Positions 51,275-62,264 of a DNA stretch of 64,000 nucleotides are shown piece after piece; positions within the stretch are counted from its first letter, which is position 1, and each line of letters opens with the position of its first letter. The DNA lies in NCBI GenBank assembly GCA_036396795.1, contig DASWKF010000032.1:1-64000 (forward strand). The letters are read 5' to 3'. This DNA is from JAHEEM01 sp036396795 (GTDB taxonomy: Bacteria > Pseudomonadota > Gammaproteobacteria > Steroidobacterales > Rariloculaceae). The notes under the pieces were generated by a model. The model did no database searches. It was not told the origin of the DNA and saw only the letters and a program-made list of their open reading frames with translations. The translations under genes were made by a program, and so were the position numbers.

Positions 51275-51982
51275 ATGAGCGCCGCGAAGCTCGTAGCCGT
51301 CGTCGAGGACGACGCGGCGATTCGCGACAACTATGCCGCGGCGCTCAAGCGGCAAGGCTACCGCGTGCAAGGCATCGCCGATCGCGAGGCCGCGCTGGCT
51401 GCATTCGAGCTCAGGCTTCCCGACTTGGTGATCATCGACATCAATCTCGGAGCGGAAATCGAAGGTGGTTTCGACCTTTGCCGGCAACTTCGGGCACGAT
51501 CCGCGCAGCTTCCGATCATCTTCCTGACGGCACGAGAGAGCGAGCTCGACGTCGTTTCCGGTCTGCGGCTCGGGGCAGACGACTATTTGACCAAGCGCAT
51601 CAGCCTGGAACATCTGTTAGCGAGGGTCGCGGCGCTGCTGCGGCGCGTCGAAGCCTTCCGAAACACCGACCTCGAGGCCCAGGTGCTGCGCCGCGGATCG
51701 TTGACGCTCGACCTCGACCGCTTGAGTGCCCGCTGGAAGGAGCAGACGGTGTCGTTGACCGTAACGGAGTTCTGGGTCGTGCACGCGCTGGCCCGGCATC
51801 CCGGTCACGTGCGCAGCCGCAACCAGCTCATGGCGGCGGCGAACGTCGTCCTCGACGACAATACGGTGACCTCGCAAATCAAGAGAATAAGGATCAAATT
51901 CGCTGCCGTGGATCCAGCCTTCGACGGCATCGAGACCGTCTACGGCGCGGGCTATCGCTGGATCGACGCGCCGGCGGCGTAG
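51275..51982 (+). CDS. OmpR-type response regulator, probably PdsR (dedicated sortase system)
   Basis: This 235-residue protein has a receiver domain at ~5-120. VVEDDAAIRDNY supplies the acidic pocket, DLVIIDINLG the phospho-acceptor Asp (~ residue 54), IIFLTARESE the Thr, and DDYLTKRIS the Lys (~ residue 107). The C-terminal winged helix (~140-230) contains TVTEFWVVHALARHPG and VYGAGYRWID. It resembles regulators of the proteobacterial dedicated sortase system (TIGR03787, from memory). The ATG at 51275 starts just before the receiver; the frame is open upstream inside the Nudix gene. The cognate kinase follows 13 bases later. Confidence 0.85.
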   Translation: MSAAKLVAVVEDDAAIRDNYAAALKRQGYRVQGIADREAALAAFELRLPDLVIIDINLGAEIEGGFDLCRQLRARSAQLPIIFLTARESELDVVSGLRLGADDYLTKRISLEHLLARVAALLRRVEAFRNTDLEAQVLRRGSLTLDLDRLSARWKEQTVSLTVTEFWVVHALARHPGHVRSRNQLMAAANVVLDDNTVTSQIKRIRIKFAAVDPAFDGIETVYGAGYRWIDAPAA

Positions 51983-51995
51983 AGACGGGGGCGGC

Positions 51996-54053
51996 GTGTC
52001 GCTACGCATTCAACTTCTCGGCCTCGGCTTGTTGACGCTGGTGCTTCCCTGGGCAGGATACCGTTACGTGCAGGAGCTCGAGGGCGCGTTGCGCGCCGGC
52101 CTGGAGCAGGCGCTGCTGGCGAGCGCGACAGCGGTGGCGGCCGCGCTTGCGGAGCGGGAGATCGGCTCTTCGCCGGATCCGGGCCGGCCGCGCACGCCGC
52201 GCAACACGATTTATGGGCTGCCGCTGGCTTCCGCGCCGATCATCGACGGCTACGCCGGCGACTGGAACCTCGACCGCGTAGCCGGCCGCGCTCTGGGTGA
52301 AAGCGGCCGCTTCTGGATCGGGATCCACGAGCGCTACGTGTACGTTTTCGCGACCGCGGAGGATGCATCGCCGGTCTACCAGCGCGCGCCGACGGAGCTG
52401 CCCTACGGCGACCGCTGGGTGATCGTCTCCAACGCGTGGCCGGAATTCGGGCTGCTGTTTCACGCCTCGGCCCCCGGGATCGTGCGGCCGCAGCTCACCA
52501 ATGCCCCGGAATACGCTCCGAGTGGGCGCATCGAGAGTCGCGCGCTTGCTTACTGGCGTGAGATCGCGGGCGGCTATGGCCTTGAGGCGCGCCTGCCGCT
52601 CGATCTCATCGGCCCGCGCCTCGGACTCGCCTTTATCGACGTCGACCCGGTCTCGAGCGACGAAGGCTCGGGGGCGCGCTATCGGGTCGCCGTCGAGAGC
52701 TCTTGGAGCGGCAGTGAGGAGCCGGACGAGTTTCTCTACCGCCCCGCCGCATTGCAAGGCCTCGCCGAGCAGTTCGAGCAGCCGGGCAAGCGTCTGCGCG
52801 TCGTCGACGGCGATGGCTGGGTGCTGTTCGACGGTGGCGAGCTCGATCCCGTGGAACGGTGGCTCGAGGCGCCTACGAGCCTGCCCGAAAGAGTCTTCCG
52901 ACTGATCCTGGCCCGTGGCGATCCGCCCTACGAGGAGCTTGAGGAGCCGCGCGGATATTTGGGCGACGCGGTTCTTCGAGCTCGACTGGGCGCTGACCCC
53001 ACGATCCGCTGGTACACGCGGGGCACCGACTTAAGCGCGGTCGTCGTCGCCATGGTACCGGTCAGGGCAGGGGGAAGCTTCGGCGGTGCGGTCATTCTGG
53101 AGCAAGGCAGCGACGCAATCCTGACCTTGACCAACGAGGCTCTGGTCGACCTCATGAGCTTCACGCTGACGGCGAGCCTGCTCGTCGCGTTGGGGCTGTT
53201 GAGCTATGCGACCTTGCTGTCCCTGCGCGTGCGCCGCCTCGCTCGCGCGGCGGATAACGCGCTCAGCCCCGAGGGCGAGATCGAGCCCGCGTTGCCCGGA
53301 CGGCGCGCCCGCGACGAGATCGGCGATCTCGCGCGAAGCTTCTCAGCCTTGCTCAAACGTCTGCGGGATCACACGCAGTATCTTTCGACGCTCCGAGCGA
53401 AGCTCTCCCATGAGCTGCGGACACCGCTCGCGGTCGTCTCCACGTCCCTGGACAATCTCGAGCGAGAAGCTCATGACGACCGCATGGCTCCGTATCTCGC
53501 GCGGCTCAGAGACGGGACCGAAAGAATCGATCGTATCCTCAATGCGATGAGCGAAGCGACGGTGCTGGAACAGGCGATCGCCGACACGGCGCCGGAGCTA
53601 TTCGAGCTCGATAAGGTCGTTCGCGGCTGCGTTCGCGGATACAGCGAGGTTTATCGCGAGCGGCGATTCGACTACGACAGCGATGCCGAGGGCGTGCGGA
53701 TCTCGGGCTCCGCCGACCTCGTCGCGCAGATGCTCGACAAGCTCGTCGACAATGCCGTGAGCTTCAGCGCCGAGGGCTCGACGATACGGCTGGGGCTGCG
53801 AGCCGCGGAGCGCGAGCTCACTTTGAGCGTATGCAACTCGGGGCCCCGCTTGCCGGCGACGATGCGTTCGTCGCTGTTCGACTCACTGGTGTCCTTGCGC
53901 GATCCCGGCGGTCAACGCGGGCACCTGGGGCTGGGCCTCTATATCGTGGCGCTGATCGCCGCGTTCCACCGCGGGCGCGTGAGCGCCGAAGATCTTCCCG
54001 ACGGCAGCGGCGTAGTATTCACGATCGTGTTCCCACGTCCGGCGGAACGCTAG
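51996..54053 (+). CDS. Sensor histidine kinase, probably PdsS (dedicated sortase system)
   Basis: This 685-residue kinase has an N-terminal helix (LLGLGLLTLVLPWAGYRYV) and a large periplasmic sensor (~30-385). The sensor begins with a carbohydrate-module-like segment, IIDGYAGDWN (~78-87). A second membrane helix (~388-410), a HAMP-like linker, the H-box LSHELRTPLAVV (His ~ residue 472), the N-box LVDNAVSF and a GLGLYIVALIAA G-box follow. The layout and start MSLRIQLL match the dedicated sortase kinase (TIGR03785, from memory). GTG 51996 has GGGGGC upstream. No sortase or target gene is in the window. Confidence 0.82.
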   Translation: MSLRIQLLGLGLLTLVLPWAGYRYVQELEGALRAGLEQALLASATAVAAALAEREIGSSPDPGRPRTPRNTIYGLPLASAPIIDGYAGDWNLDRVAGRALGESGRFWIGIHERYVYVFATAEDASPVYQRAPTELPYGDRWVIVSNAWPEFGLLFHASAPGIVRPQLTNAPEYAPSGRIESRALAYWREIAGGYGLEARLPLDLIGPRLGLAFIDVDPVSSDEGSGARYRVAVESSWSGSEEPDEFLYRPAALQGLAEQFEQPGKRLRVVDGDGWVLFDGGELDPVERWLEAPTSLPERVFRLILARGDPPYEELEEPRGYLGDAVLRARLGADPTIRWYTRGTDLSAVVVAMVPVRAGGSFGGAVILEQGSDAILTLTNEALVDLMSFTLTASLLVALGLLSYATLLSLRVRRLARAADNALSPEGEIEPALPGRRARDEIGDLARSFSALLKRLRDHTQYLSTLRAKLSHELRTPLAVVSTSLDNLEREAHDDRMAPYLARLRDGTERIDRILNAMSEATVLEQAIADTAPELFELDKVVRGCVRGYSEVYRERRFDYDSDAEGVRISGSADLVAQMLDKLVDNAVSFSAEGSTIRLGLRAAERELTLSVCNSGPRLPATMRSSLFDSLVSLRDPGGQRGHLGLGLYIVALIAAFHRGRVSAEDLPDGSGVVFTIVFPRPAER

Positions 54054-54086
54054 CAGGGCGGCACGCAGTATCGCTCCGCCACCCGC

Positions 54087-55580
<1,494 letters not shown>

Positions 55581-55596
55581 TGATAACTTCTGGGCG

Positions 55597-58500
55597 CTAG
55601 CTACCCGCAACCGAGAACACGCCTGTCTGGTCCTCGTGGAACACCGCCTCCATCTCCTCGTCGTGCTGGGTACGCTCGCGCAGAACGCGCTTGTAGTCGG
55701 TGGGCATCACCTTCACGAATTTGGCGAGCACGCGCGGCCAGGCGTCGAGCACGCGTTCGGCCACTCGCGAGCCGGTGTACTGCTTGTGAAGCTCGATCAG
55801 CTCGCGCAGCTCGGCAATGTCCTCATCGGCATCGACGGGATCGAGCTCGACGGTGCCGAGATTGCACTTCGATTCGAAGTCGCCCGCGACATCGTAGACG
55901 TACGCGACACCGCCGGACATTCCGGCAGCGAAGTTCAGCCCGGTTGGACCCAGAATCACGGCTCTGCCACCGGTCATGTACTCGCAGGCATGGTCGCCGA
56001 CGCCTTCGATGACGGCTCGTGCACCGCTGTTGCGGACGCAGAATCGCTCCGCCGCCCTGCCCCGGAAGAATGCGCGGCCACTGGTGGCGCCGTAGAGCGC
56101 CACGTTGCCGATCAGCACGTTCTCCTCGGGAATGAACTTACTCTCCTTCGGCGGATAGATGATGATTCTTCCGCCCGAAAGGCCCTTGCCGACGTAGTCG
56201 TTGCTGTCACCCTCGAGCTCCAGAGTGATGCCTTTGGCGAGAAACGCGCCGAAGCTCTGTCCAGCCGATCCTTCGAACTTGATGTGCACGGTATCGTACG
56301 GCAGCCCGCGCTCGCCCCAGACCTTGACGACGTTGTGGCTGAGCATCGTCCCGACGGTTCGGTTGACGTTCGAGATCGGCATCTCGATCCGCACGGCCTT
56401 GCCGTGATGAATCGCGGCATGCGCAAGCTGCACGAGCTTGTTGTCGAGGGCACGTTCCAAGCCGTGCTCCTGTCGAGTGGTGCAACGAACCTCGACGTCC
56501 TCATGCGGTTTCTGCGCCGGCGCGAGAATCGGGGCGAGATTCAATCCATCGGCCTTCCAATGATCGATCGCGCGCCGGGTCTCCAAGACATCGACACGAC
56601 CGATCATATCGTCGACACGGCTGAAGCCGAGCTCGGCCATAATCTCGCGTGCTTCCTCGGCAACCATGAACATGTAGTTCACGACATGCTCGGGTTTGCC
56701 CGCAAACTTCTTGCGCAGCACCGGATCCTGGGTTGCGATGCCGACCGGACAGGTATTCAGATGGCATTTGCGCATCATGATGCAGCCCATCGCGATCAGC
56801 GGCGCCGTGGAGAAGCCCATCTCCTCGGCGCCGAGCAGCGCGGCCACGACAACGTCTCGACCGGTCCTCAAGCCTCCGTCGGTTTGCAGCACGACCCGGC
56901 TGCGCAAGTCGTTCATTACGAGCGTTTGATGCGTCTCCGCAATACCGAGCTCCCAAGGCAGGCCAGCATGCTTGATGCTCGTCAGCGGCGACGCTCCCGT
57001 GCCTCCCGAATCGCCTGAGATCAGGATGTGTTCCGCGTGCGCCTTGGCGACGCCGGCGGCGATGGTTCCGACGCCGACCTCGGACACGAGTTTGACGCTG
57101 ATTCGCGCCGAGGGGTTCGAGTTCTTCAAGTCGTGGATGAGCTGCGCCAGATCCTCGATCGAATAGATATCGTGATGCGGCGGAGGGCTGATGAGCCCCA
57201 CGCCGGGGGTCGAATAGCGAATTCGAGCGATGATCTCATCGACCTTTCGGCCCGGCAGCTCTCCGCCCTCGCCAGGCTTCGCGCCCTGCGCCATCTTGAT
57301 CTGCAGCTCGTCGGCGTTCGTCAGATACCAGATCGTCACGCCGAAGCGGCCGGATGCGACCTGCTTGATCGCGGATCTCCGGGAGTCGCCCGACGGCAGC
57401 GGCTTGAACCTTTCGGAGTCTTCACCGCCTTCGCCGGTATTGCTTCGTCCGCCGAAGCGGTTCATCGCGATCGCCAGGGCCTCGTGGGTTTCCGCCGAGA
57501 TCGATCCGAAGCTCATCGCGCCCGTAGAAAAGCGCTTTACAATTTCCTTCGCAGGCTCGACCTCGCTCAAGGGGATCGGCTTGCCCGCGACATTGCGTTT
57601 GAAATCCAGAAGCCCTCGCAAGGTGCAGCGCCCCCGGCTTTCGTCGTTGAGCGCGTCGGCGAAAATCCTGTAAGCGAGCTCGTCTCCGTTCCTCGCCGCG
57701 ACCTGCAAAGCCGCTATGGAGGCCGGATTCCAGGCGTGGCGCTCGCCGGCGCTGCGCCAGTGAAATTCCCCGGGATTGGGCAACGTCGGCGAGTGCTGTT
57801 CCCCGCGGTCGGAGTATCCGAGCGCGTGGCGCCGCGCGGCCTCCTGCTCGAGAATCGCAAAACCGACGCCCTGGAGCCGGCTCGCAGTGCCGGCGAAACA
57901 CCGCTCGACGACCTCGTCGGCTAGACCCAAGGCTTCGAAGATCTGCGCGCCCTTGTAGGAGTGCAGCGTCGAGATGCCCATTTTGGCCATGACCTTGAGC
58001 ATCCCCTTGGCCACGCCCTTGCGGTAAGCGACGACGACGCTTTCGTCGTCGGGATGCATCTCCTCGTCGAGCAGGCCGTCGCGCCGTGCCTGCCAGAGCG
58101 CCTCATAGGCGAGGTAGGGATTGATACCGTCCGCACCGTAGCCCACCAGCAAACAATGGTGATGAACCTCGCGCGCCTCACCGGTCTCGATGATGATGCC
58201 GATGCGGGTTCGCTTCGCGCGCTCGACGAGATGATGGTGCACGGCACCGCAGGCCAATAGCGAGCTCAGCGGGATTCGGTCGGCCGCGACGCGCCGGTCC
58301 GAAAGAATCACGAGGCTGTATCCGTCGTCGATGGCCTGCTCCGCCTCGGCGCAAATCCTGTCCAGCGCGTCGCGCGTGGCGCCCGGAAGATCCGCGCGGC
58401 GGAAGGTGATATCGATCGTCTTGGTCTTCCAGCCGCGGTGGTCCATCCGCTTGATCGCCGCCAGCTCGGCGTTCGTCAGAATCGGGTGGCGCACGCGCAT

Positions 58501-60210
58501 GCGGTGACAGTGCTTGGGGCTGACCTGAAGCAAGTTCAGCTCCGGCCCGACGTAAGACTCCAGCGACATGATGATCTCTTCGCGTATGGAATCGATCGGC
58601 GGGTTCGTCACCTGCGCGAAGAGTTGTTTGAAATAGTCGTAGAGCATGCGCGGCTGGTCGCTCAAGCAGGCGAGCGCGGAGTCGTTTCCCATGGACCCCA
58701 CCGGATCGCGGAGCTCGTTGGCTAGCGGCCGAAGCATGAACTGCATCGTCTCGGACGTGTAGCCGAAGGCCTGCATGCGCTGCAGCAAGGTCGCCTCGTC
58801 CAAGCCCCGCACGCCGTCTTCGACGACGATGTCCCGTAGCGCGATGCGCTCGCGCGCGAGCCAGTCCGCATAAGGCCGCCGGCTCGCAAAGACGTTCTTG
58901 AGCTCGGTGTCGGGAACGAGCCGGCCTTGCTCGAAATCGACGAGGAACATCCGCCCGGGCTCGAGACGTCCCTTGAACTTCACCATCGCCGGATCAACGG
59001 GCAGCACCCCGACTTCGCTCGCCATGATCACGCGGTCGTCGGCCGTCAGATAGTAGCGGCTCGGCCGCAGACCGTTGCGATCCAGCACGGCGCCTATGTA
59101 ATGCCCGTCCGTGAACGCTATGGACGCCGGGCCGTCCCACGGCTCCATGATGCAGGACAGAAACTCGTAGAACGCGCGCTTCTTTGCGTCCATGAGCTCG
59201 TTCTTCTGCCATGCCTCCGGGATCATCATCATGACCGCTTCTTGCAGCGTCCGGCCCGTCATCAGCAGGAATTCGAGTACGTTGTCGAATGCGCCCGAGT
59301 CGGAAACGTCGGCCTCCACGATGGGATACAGGCGTCCGATCGAATCCCCGAACAGCTCGCTCCCGGCCATGCCCTCGCGGGCGCGCATCCAGTTGACGTT
59401 GCCCCGCAAGGTGTTGATCTCACCGTTGTGCGACATGAACCGGTTCGGCTGGGCGCGATCCCAACTCGGAAACGTGTTCGTGGAAAATCGAGAATGGACC
59501 ATCGCCAGGTGCGTGGCGTAGTCGGGCGCCTGCAAGTCGATAAAATACGTCGTCAGCTGCGCCGGCGTCAGCATCCCTTTATAGATGAGTACCTTGGTCG
59601 AGAGACTGCAGACGTAGAACGCCTTCGCCTGCGTCAGCCCGGCATCGTTTCGCAAGCGGTGGCTCGCGCGTTTCCTGATCAGGTACAGCTTGTGCTCGAA
59701 CGCATCCCCATGGAGGTCGCCACCGGCAGCGATGAACAACTGCTCGATGTGCGGCGCCGCAGCCGCGGCCGTGGGTCCCAGGTCCGCGCCTTGGGCATCG
59801 GTGGGAACCTCGCGCCAGCCGACCAGGACCTGGCCCTCGTCCTCACAGATCTCGGCGACGGCGGCCTTGCACGCCGCCCTTTCGGCCGGGTTCGTCGGCA
59901 GAAACACGATGCCCGCGGCGAAGCGTCCGGGCTCCGGCAGCTCCATCCCCAGCTCGTCTCGCGCCACCCGCGTCAGGAACGCGTGCGGCAGCGCCGTCAA
60001 TATCCCGGCGCCGTCCCCCGTATTGCGCTCCGCGCCCCTCGCGCCGCGATGATCCATGCGGCAGAGCAGGTGCTCGGCATCGCGCACGATCTGGTGGCTG
60101 GCCTTGCCCTTGACGTGTGCGACGAAGCCGACGCCGCAGCTATCGCGCTCGTAATCGGGACTGTACAGGCCCTGGGCCTGCGGAGCGGATTTTCGGAACT
60201 CCCGGTCCAT
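55597..60210 (-). CDS. gltB: Glutamate synthase large subunit
   Basis: This 1537-residue enzyme makes glutamate from glutamine and 2-oxoglutarate. The N-terminal glutaminase has the nucleophile Cys in YERDSCGVGFVAHVKG (~ residue 25, exposed after propeptide cleavage). The FMN/synthase part contains SGDSGGTGASPLTSIKHAG and the iron-sulfur cysteines in MMRKCHLNTCPVGIATQDP. The C-terminal beta-helix domain has repeated Gly motifs (GATSGRAFFRG). ATG 60210 is preferred; the frame is open to a GTG at 60303 but with no family sequence. gltD follows 16 bases downstream. Confidence 0.95.
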   Translation of the reverse strand: MDREFRKSAPQAQGLYSPDYERDSCGVGFVAHVKGKASHQIVRDAEHLLCRMDHRGARGAERNTGDGAGILTALPHAFLTRVARDELGMELPEPGRFAAGIVFLPTNPAERAACKAAVAEICEDEGQVLVGWREVPTDAQGADLGPTAAAAAPHIEQLFIAAGGDLHGDAFEHKLYLIRKRASHRLRNDAGLTQAKAFYVCSLSTKVLIYKGMLTPAQLTTYFIDLQAPDYATHLAMVHSRFSTNTFPSWDRAQPNRFMSHNGEINTLRGNVNWMRAREGMAGSELFGDSIGRLYPIVEADVSDSGAFDNVLEFLLMTGRTLQEAVMMMIPEAWQKNELMDAKKRAFYEFLSCIMEPWDGPASIAFTDGHYIGAVLDRNGLRPSRYYLTADDRVIMASEVGVLPVDPAMVKFKGRLEPGRMFLVDFEQGRLVPDTELKNVFASRRPYADWLARERIALRDIVVEDGVRGLDEATLLQRMQAFGYTSETMQFMLRPLANELRDPVGSMGNDSALACLSDQPRMLYDYFKQLFAQVTNPPIDSIREEIIMSLESYVGPELNLLQVSPKHCHRMRVRHPILTNAELAAIKRMDHRGWKTKTIDITFRRADLPGATRDALDRICAEAEQAIDDGYSLVILSDRRVAADRIPLSSLLACGAVHHHLVERAKRTRIGIIIETGEAREVHHHCLLVGYGADGINPYLAYEALWQARRDGLLDEEMHPDDESVVVAYRKGVAKGMLKVMAKMGISTLHSYKGAQIFEALGLADEVVERCFAGTASRLQGVGFAILEQEAARRHALGYSDRGEQHSPTLPNPGEFHWRSAGERHAWNPASIAALQVAARNGDELAYRIFADALNDESRGRCTLRGLLDFKRNVAGKPIPLSEVEPAKEIVKRFSTGAMSFGSISAETHEALAIAMNRFGGRSNTGEGGEDSERFKPLPSGDSRRSAIKQVASGRFGVTIWYLTNADELQIKMAQGAKPGEGGELPGRKVDEIIARIRYSTPGVGLISPPPHHDIYSIEDLAQLIHDLKNSNPSARISVKLVSEVGVGTIAAGVAKAHAEHILISGDSGGTGASPLTSIKHAGLPWELGIAETHQTLVMNDLRSRVVLQTDGGLRTGRDVVVAALLGAEEMGFSTAPLIAMGCIMMRKCHLNTCPVGIATQDPVLRKKFAGKPEHVVNYMFMVAEEAREIMAELGFSRVDDMIGRVDVLETRRAIDHWKADGLNLAPILAPAQKPHEDVEVRCTTRQEHGLERALDNKLVQLAHAAIHHGKAVRIEMPISNVNRTVGTMLSHNVVKVWGERGLPYDTVHIKFEGSAGQSFGAFLAKGITLELEGDSNDYVGKGLSGGRIIIYPPKESKFIPEENVLIGNVALYGATSGRAFFRGRAAERFCVRNSGARAVIEGVGDHACEYMTGGRAVILGPTGLNFAAGMSGGVAYVYDVAGDFESKCNLGTVELDPVDADEDIAELRELIELHKQYTGSRVAERVLDAWPRVLAKFVKVMPTDYKRVLRERTQHDEEMEAVFHEDQTGVFSVAGS

Positions 60211-60518
60211 CAGACGCAGCTCGCTCGCGCGCAAGCTATCGCCGCGCGTCCTCGAGTACAGGTTTTCGACACCGTCAAAGTCATCACTTCCCTTGGCGAG
60301 CACACAGGCCCCGCTCCGATAAAATTATTCTTCCTAGCAGGGCTTCCGGCGACGTTGTACCGGTGTCCTAGGCAGACAGGCCGCCGCTGGCAGGGCCGCG
60401 AGTTCGTTGCCGTTGCATGCTCGCCTGGCCGAGGCCAGCCGTTTACTATAAGAACTGGGTCGATGCTGCGTCAAATTCGACGCTGCCGGACACCGCTAAA
60501 ATCAGCGGCTTAGCTCCA
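60211..60518. other. Upstream region of gltB
   Basis: The first ~95 bases are open in the gltB frame and may be its leader or an extended N-terminus. The rest has no convincing gene, RNA or repeat on either strand and probably holds the gltBD promoter. Confidence 0.4.
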
Positions 60519-60992
60519 TCATGGCGCAAGCAGCAGCGGCACTTGACCGCGATGATAGAAACGCAGGGGCTCGCGCATGGCCGCATCCAGCGTCAACGCC
60601 CCTTGGATCTCATACTCGAGCGCGTTCGCCGGGCCGCGGGCGAAGCTCATCAAGCGCGACGCGGAAGAGACCAGATTGCTGAAAACTTCGAGCTCGACGG
60701 CATGGCTGCCGTTCGCAGGCAGCGTGAAAGCCGCGAGCGATCGCCCTTCCAGCATGCCCTCGCCGCCCAGCCTGACGTCGAATTCGACCATGCGCACGGG
60801 GATGTCGGCGGCATTGGGGTTGTTCAGCATCAGCTCGACGGCAAAGCGCTGGCCCTCGAAGCCCGCCTCGAGCAACTGAAGCCGCGCGAGCTCCACCTGC
60901 GGCGGAGCCAGGCGTCGCGGCATCGAAGAGCACGCATACGCGGCCGCCAGGCAACACAGAAGGATCAACGCTGCCTGAAGCTTCCCAGTCAT
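60519..60992 (-). CDS. LEA14-like (WHy-domain) lipoprotein
   Basis: This 157-residue protein has a lipoprotein-type signal (LILLCCLAAAYACSS; Cys ~21) and a beta-sandwich LEA type-2 domain at ~30-150. Its segments are FAVELMLNNPNAADIPV, FDVRLGGEGMLEGRS and the final EYEIQGALTLD. Related proteins are membrane-bound and of uncertain function, sometimes linked to desiccation or envelope stress. ATG 60992 has GGGAG 8 bases upstream. The upstream GTG at 61001 overlaps the stop of the NTF2-like gene, so the two are in one operon. Confidence 0.78.
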   Translation of the reverse strand: MTGKLQAALILLCCLAAAYACSSMPRRLAPPQVELARLQLLEAGFEGQRFAVELMLNNPNAADIPVRMVEFDVRLGGEGMLEGRSLAAFTLPANGSHAVELEVFSNLVSSASRLMSFARGPANALEYEIQGALTLDAAMREPLRFYHRGQVPLLLAP

Positions 60993-60997
60993 CGAGC

Positions 60998-61453
60998 TCA
61001 CTCCCCTGCAAAGGTTTCCGGCGTGCCTTCCCAGCGAGCGCCGATCAGCCGCCAGTCTCCGTCGACCTCCACCAGCTCGAGCTCCAGACGGTGGAGCCGG
61101 CCCTCGAACCCGCCGATCAGGCCGCCGCCGCTGCGGCTCAGGATCCCGGCCGTAAGCACGGCTTCGGCGGCGTCCTCACCGCGGAGCTCCAATGTTTGAA
61201 GCCGCATGAGGACCTCGACCGACTGATGAGCGAGAAAGTAGCCGCGAATCATCGCGATGAGCCGGTCCTTGTCGTTGCCGCCGGCATCCCGGTAGTCCTC
61301 GGAAACGACATCTCGAAAATACCCGGTATCGCGGGCTTCGGCGGCACGCTCCGCTTCTTCCAGCAATCGCTCGAGCGCCGTTTGCGGGTCCGGCGCCGAG
61401 CAAGCAGCCAAGGCAAGCACCAACGATCCGAGGTAGCGGCGACAGCCGGGCAT
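60998..61453 (-). CDS. NTF2-like lipoprotein
   Basis: This 151-residue protein has a lipoprotein signal (LGSLVLALAACSAPD; Cys ~18) followed by an NTF2/SnoaL-like alpha+beta domain: TALERLLEEAERAAEARDTG, a middle region and DGDWRLIGARWEG at the end. The family often acts as a scaffold or binds small ligands. Function is unknown. GGGAG lies 7 bases before ATG 61453. Its stop overlaps the start region of the LEA14-like gene. Confidence 0.75.
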   Translation of the reverse strand: MPGCRRYLGSLVLALAACSAPDPQTALERLLEEAERAAEARDTGYFRDVVSEDYRDAGGNDKDRLIAMIRGYFLAHQSVEVLMRLQTLELRGEDAAEAVLTAGILSRSGGGLIGGFEGRLHRLELELVEVDGDWRLIGARWEGTPETFAGE

Positions 61454-61599
61454 CAAATCTCCCGCGAATGCCCGCCATTGTATTGCATGTCGACTCCGGG
61501 CGGCACAAGCCCTCATCGGGCTTGGCGCGGCAAACCCGCGGCTTTAAGGTAGCGACAGCAACTCGAGCCCGTCTCGATATCACGCGTGAACGCGACGAC

Positions 61600-62211
61600 A
61601 TGGCGACATCGATTGAAGAGATTCTCAGCTTCTGGTTCGGTGAGACGCCGTCCAACGGCGACGAGGTGGACCGGCTCATGAGCCGCTGGTTTGGCGGCGA
61701 CACCGACGTCGAGACGGCCATCCGGCGGCGCTTCGAGACTGCCGTGCACGCCGCCGCGCGCGGCGAGCTCGAGCCTTGGACACGGACCGCGCGAGGCCGC
61801 CTCGCGACGATCCTCTTGCTCGATCAATTTCCCAGAAGCCTCTATCGCGGCACGGCTGCCGCGTTCGCCCAGGATCAACACGCCCTGACACTGACGACTG
61901 CGGGAATCGCGAGCGGCATGGACGCCGAGCTCTCCCCGCTGGAGCGGATATTCTTTTACATGCCGATGCAGCACTCCGAATCTTTGGCCGTGCAGAGCCG
62001 GGGAGTACAGCTCTTCGAGAGCGTGGCGCGCGGCGACCCGGAACGCCATTTGAGGAAAACGCTCGAAGCTGCGGCGCAGTATGCCCGCCTTCATCGGGAC
62101 ATCGTGGAGCGTTTCGGCCACTTCCCCCATCGCAACGCCGCTCTCGGGCGCCGCAACACGGCGGAGGAAGACCGCTATCTCGAAGAAGGAGCGCCGACTT
62201 TCGGTCAATGA
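61600..62211 (+). CDS. DUF924 family protein
   Basis: This 203-residue all-helical protein has the DUF924 hallmarks EEILSFWFGE (~6-15), RLATILLLDQFPRSLYRGT (~66-84), AFAQDQHAL and RIFFYMPMQHSE (~112-123), with HRDIVERFGHFPHRNAALGR near the end. The fold is TPR-like; function is unknown, and no enzymatic site is known. ATG 61600 starts at the family sequence. The open frame upstream to 61468 has no such sequence. Confidence 0.85.
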   Translation: MATSIEEILSFWFGETPSNGDEVDRLMSRWFGGDTDVETAIRRRFETAVHAAARGELEPWTRTARGRLATILLLDQFPRSLYRGTAAAFAQDQHALTLTTAGIASGMDAELSPLERIFFYMPMQHSESLAVQSRGVQLFESVARGDPERHLRKTLEAAAQYARLHRDIVERFGHFPHRNAALGRRNTAEEDRYLEEGAPTFGQ

Positions 62212-62264
62212 CCACTTGGATACTCCGCGCTATTCGAGCAAGCTTGGAGCAGGAGATGAAGTAG

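Noticed and set aside
58927..60513. 528-codon plus-strand frame opposite gltB
   Set aside because: Arg/His/Gln-rich shadow of gltB third-position GC bias, with no recognisable domain.
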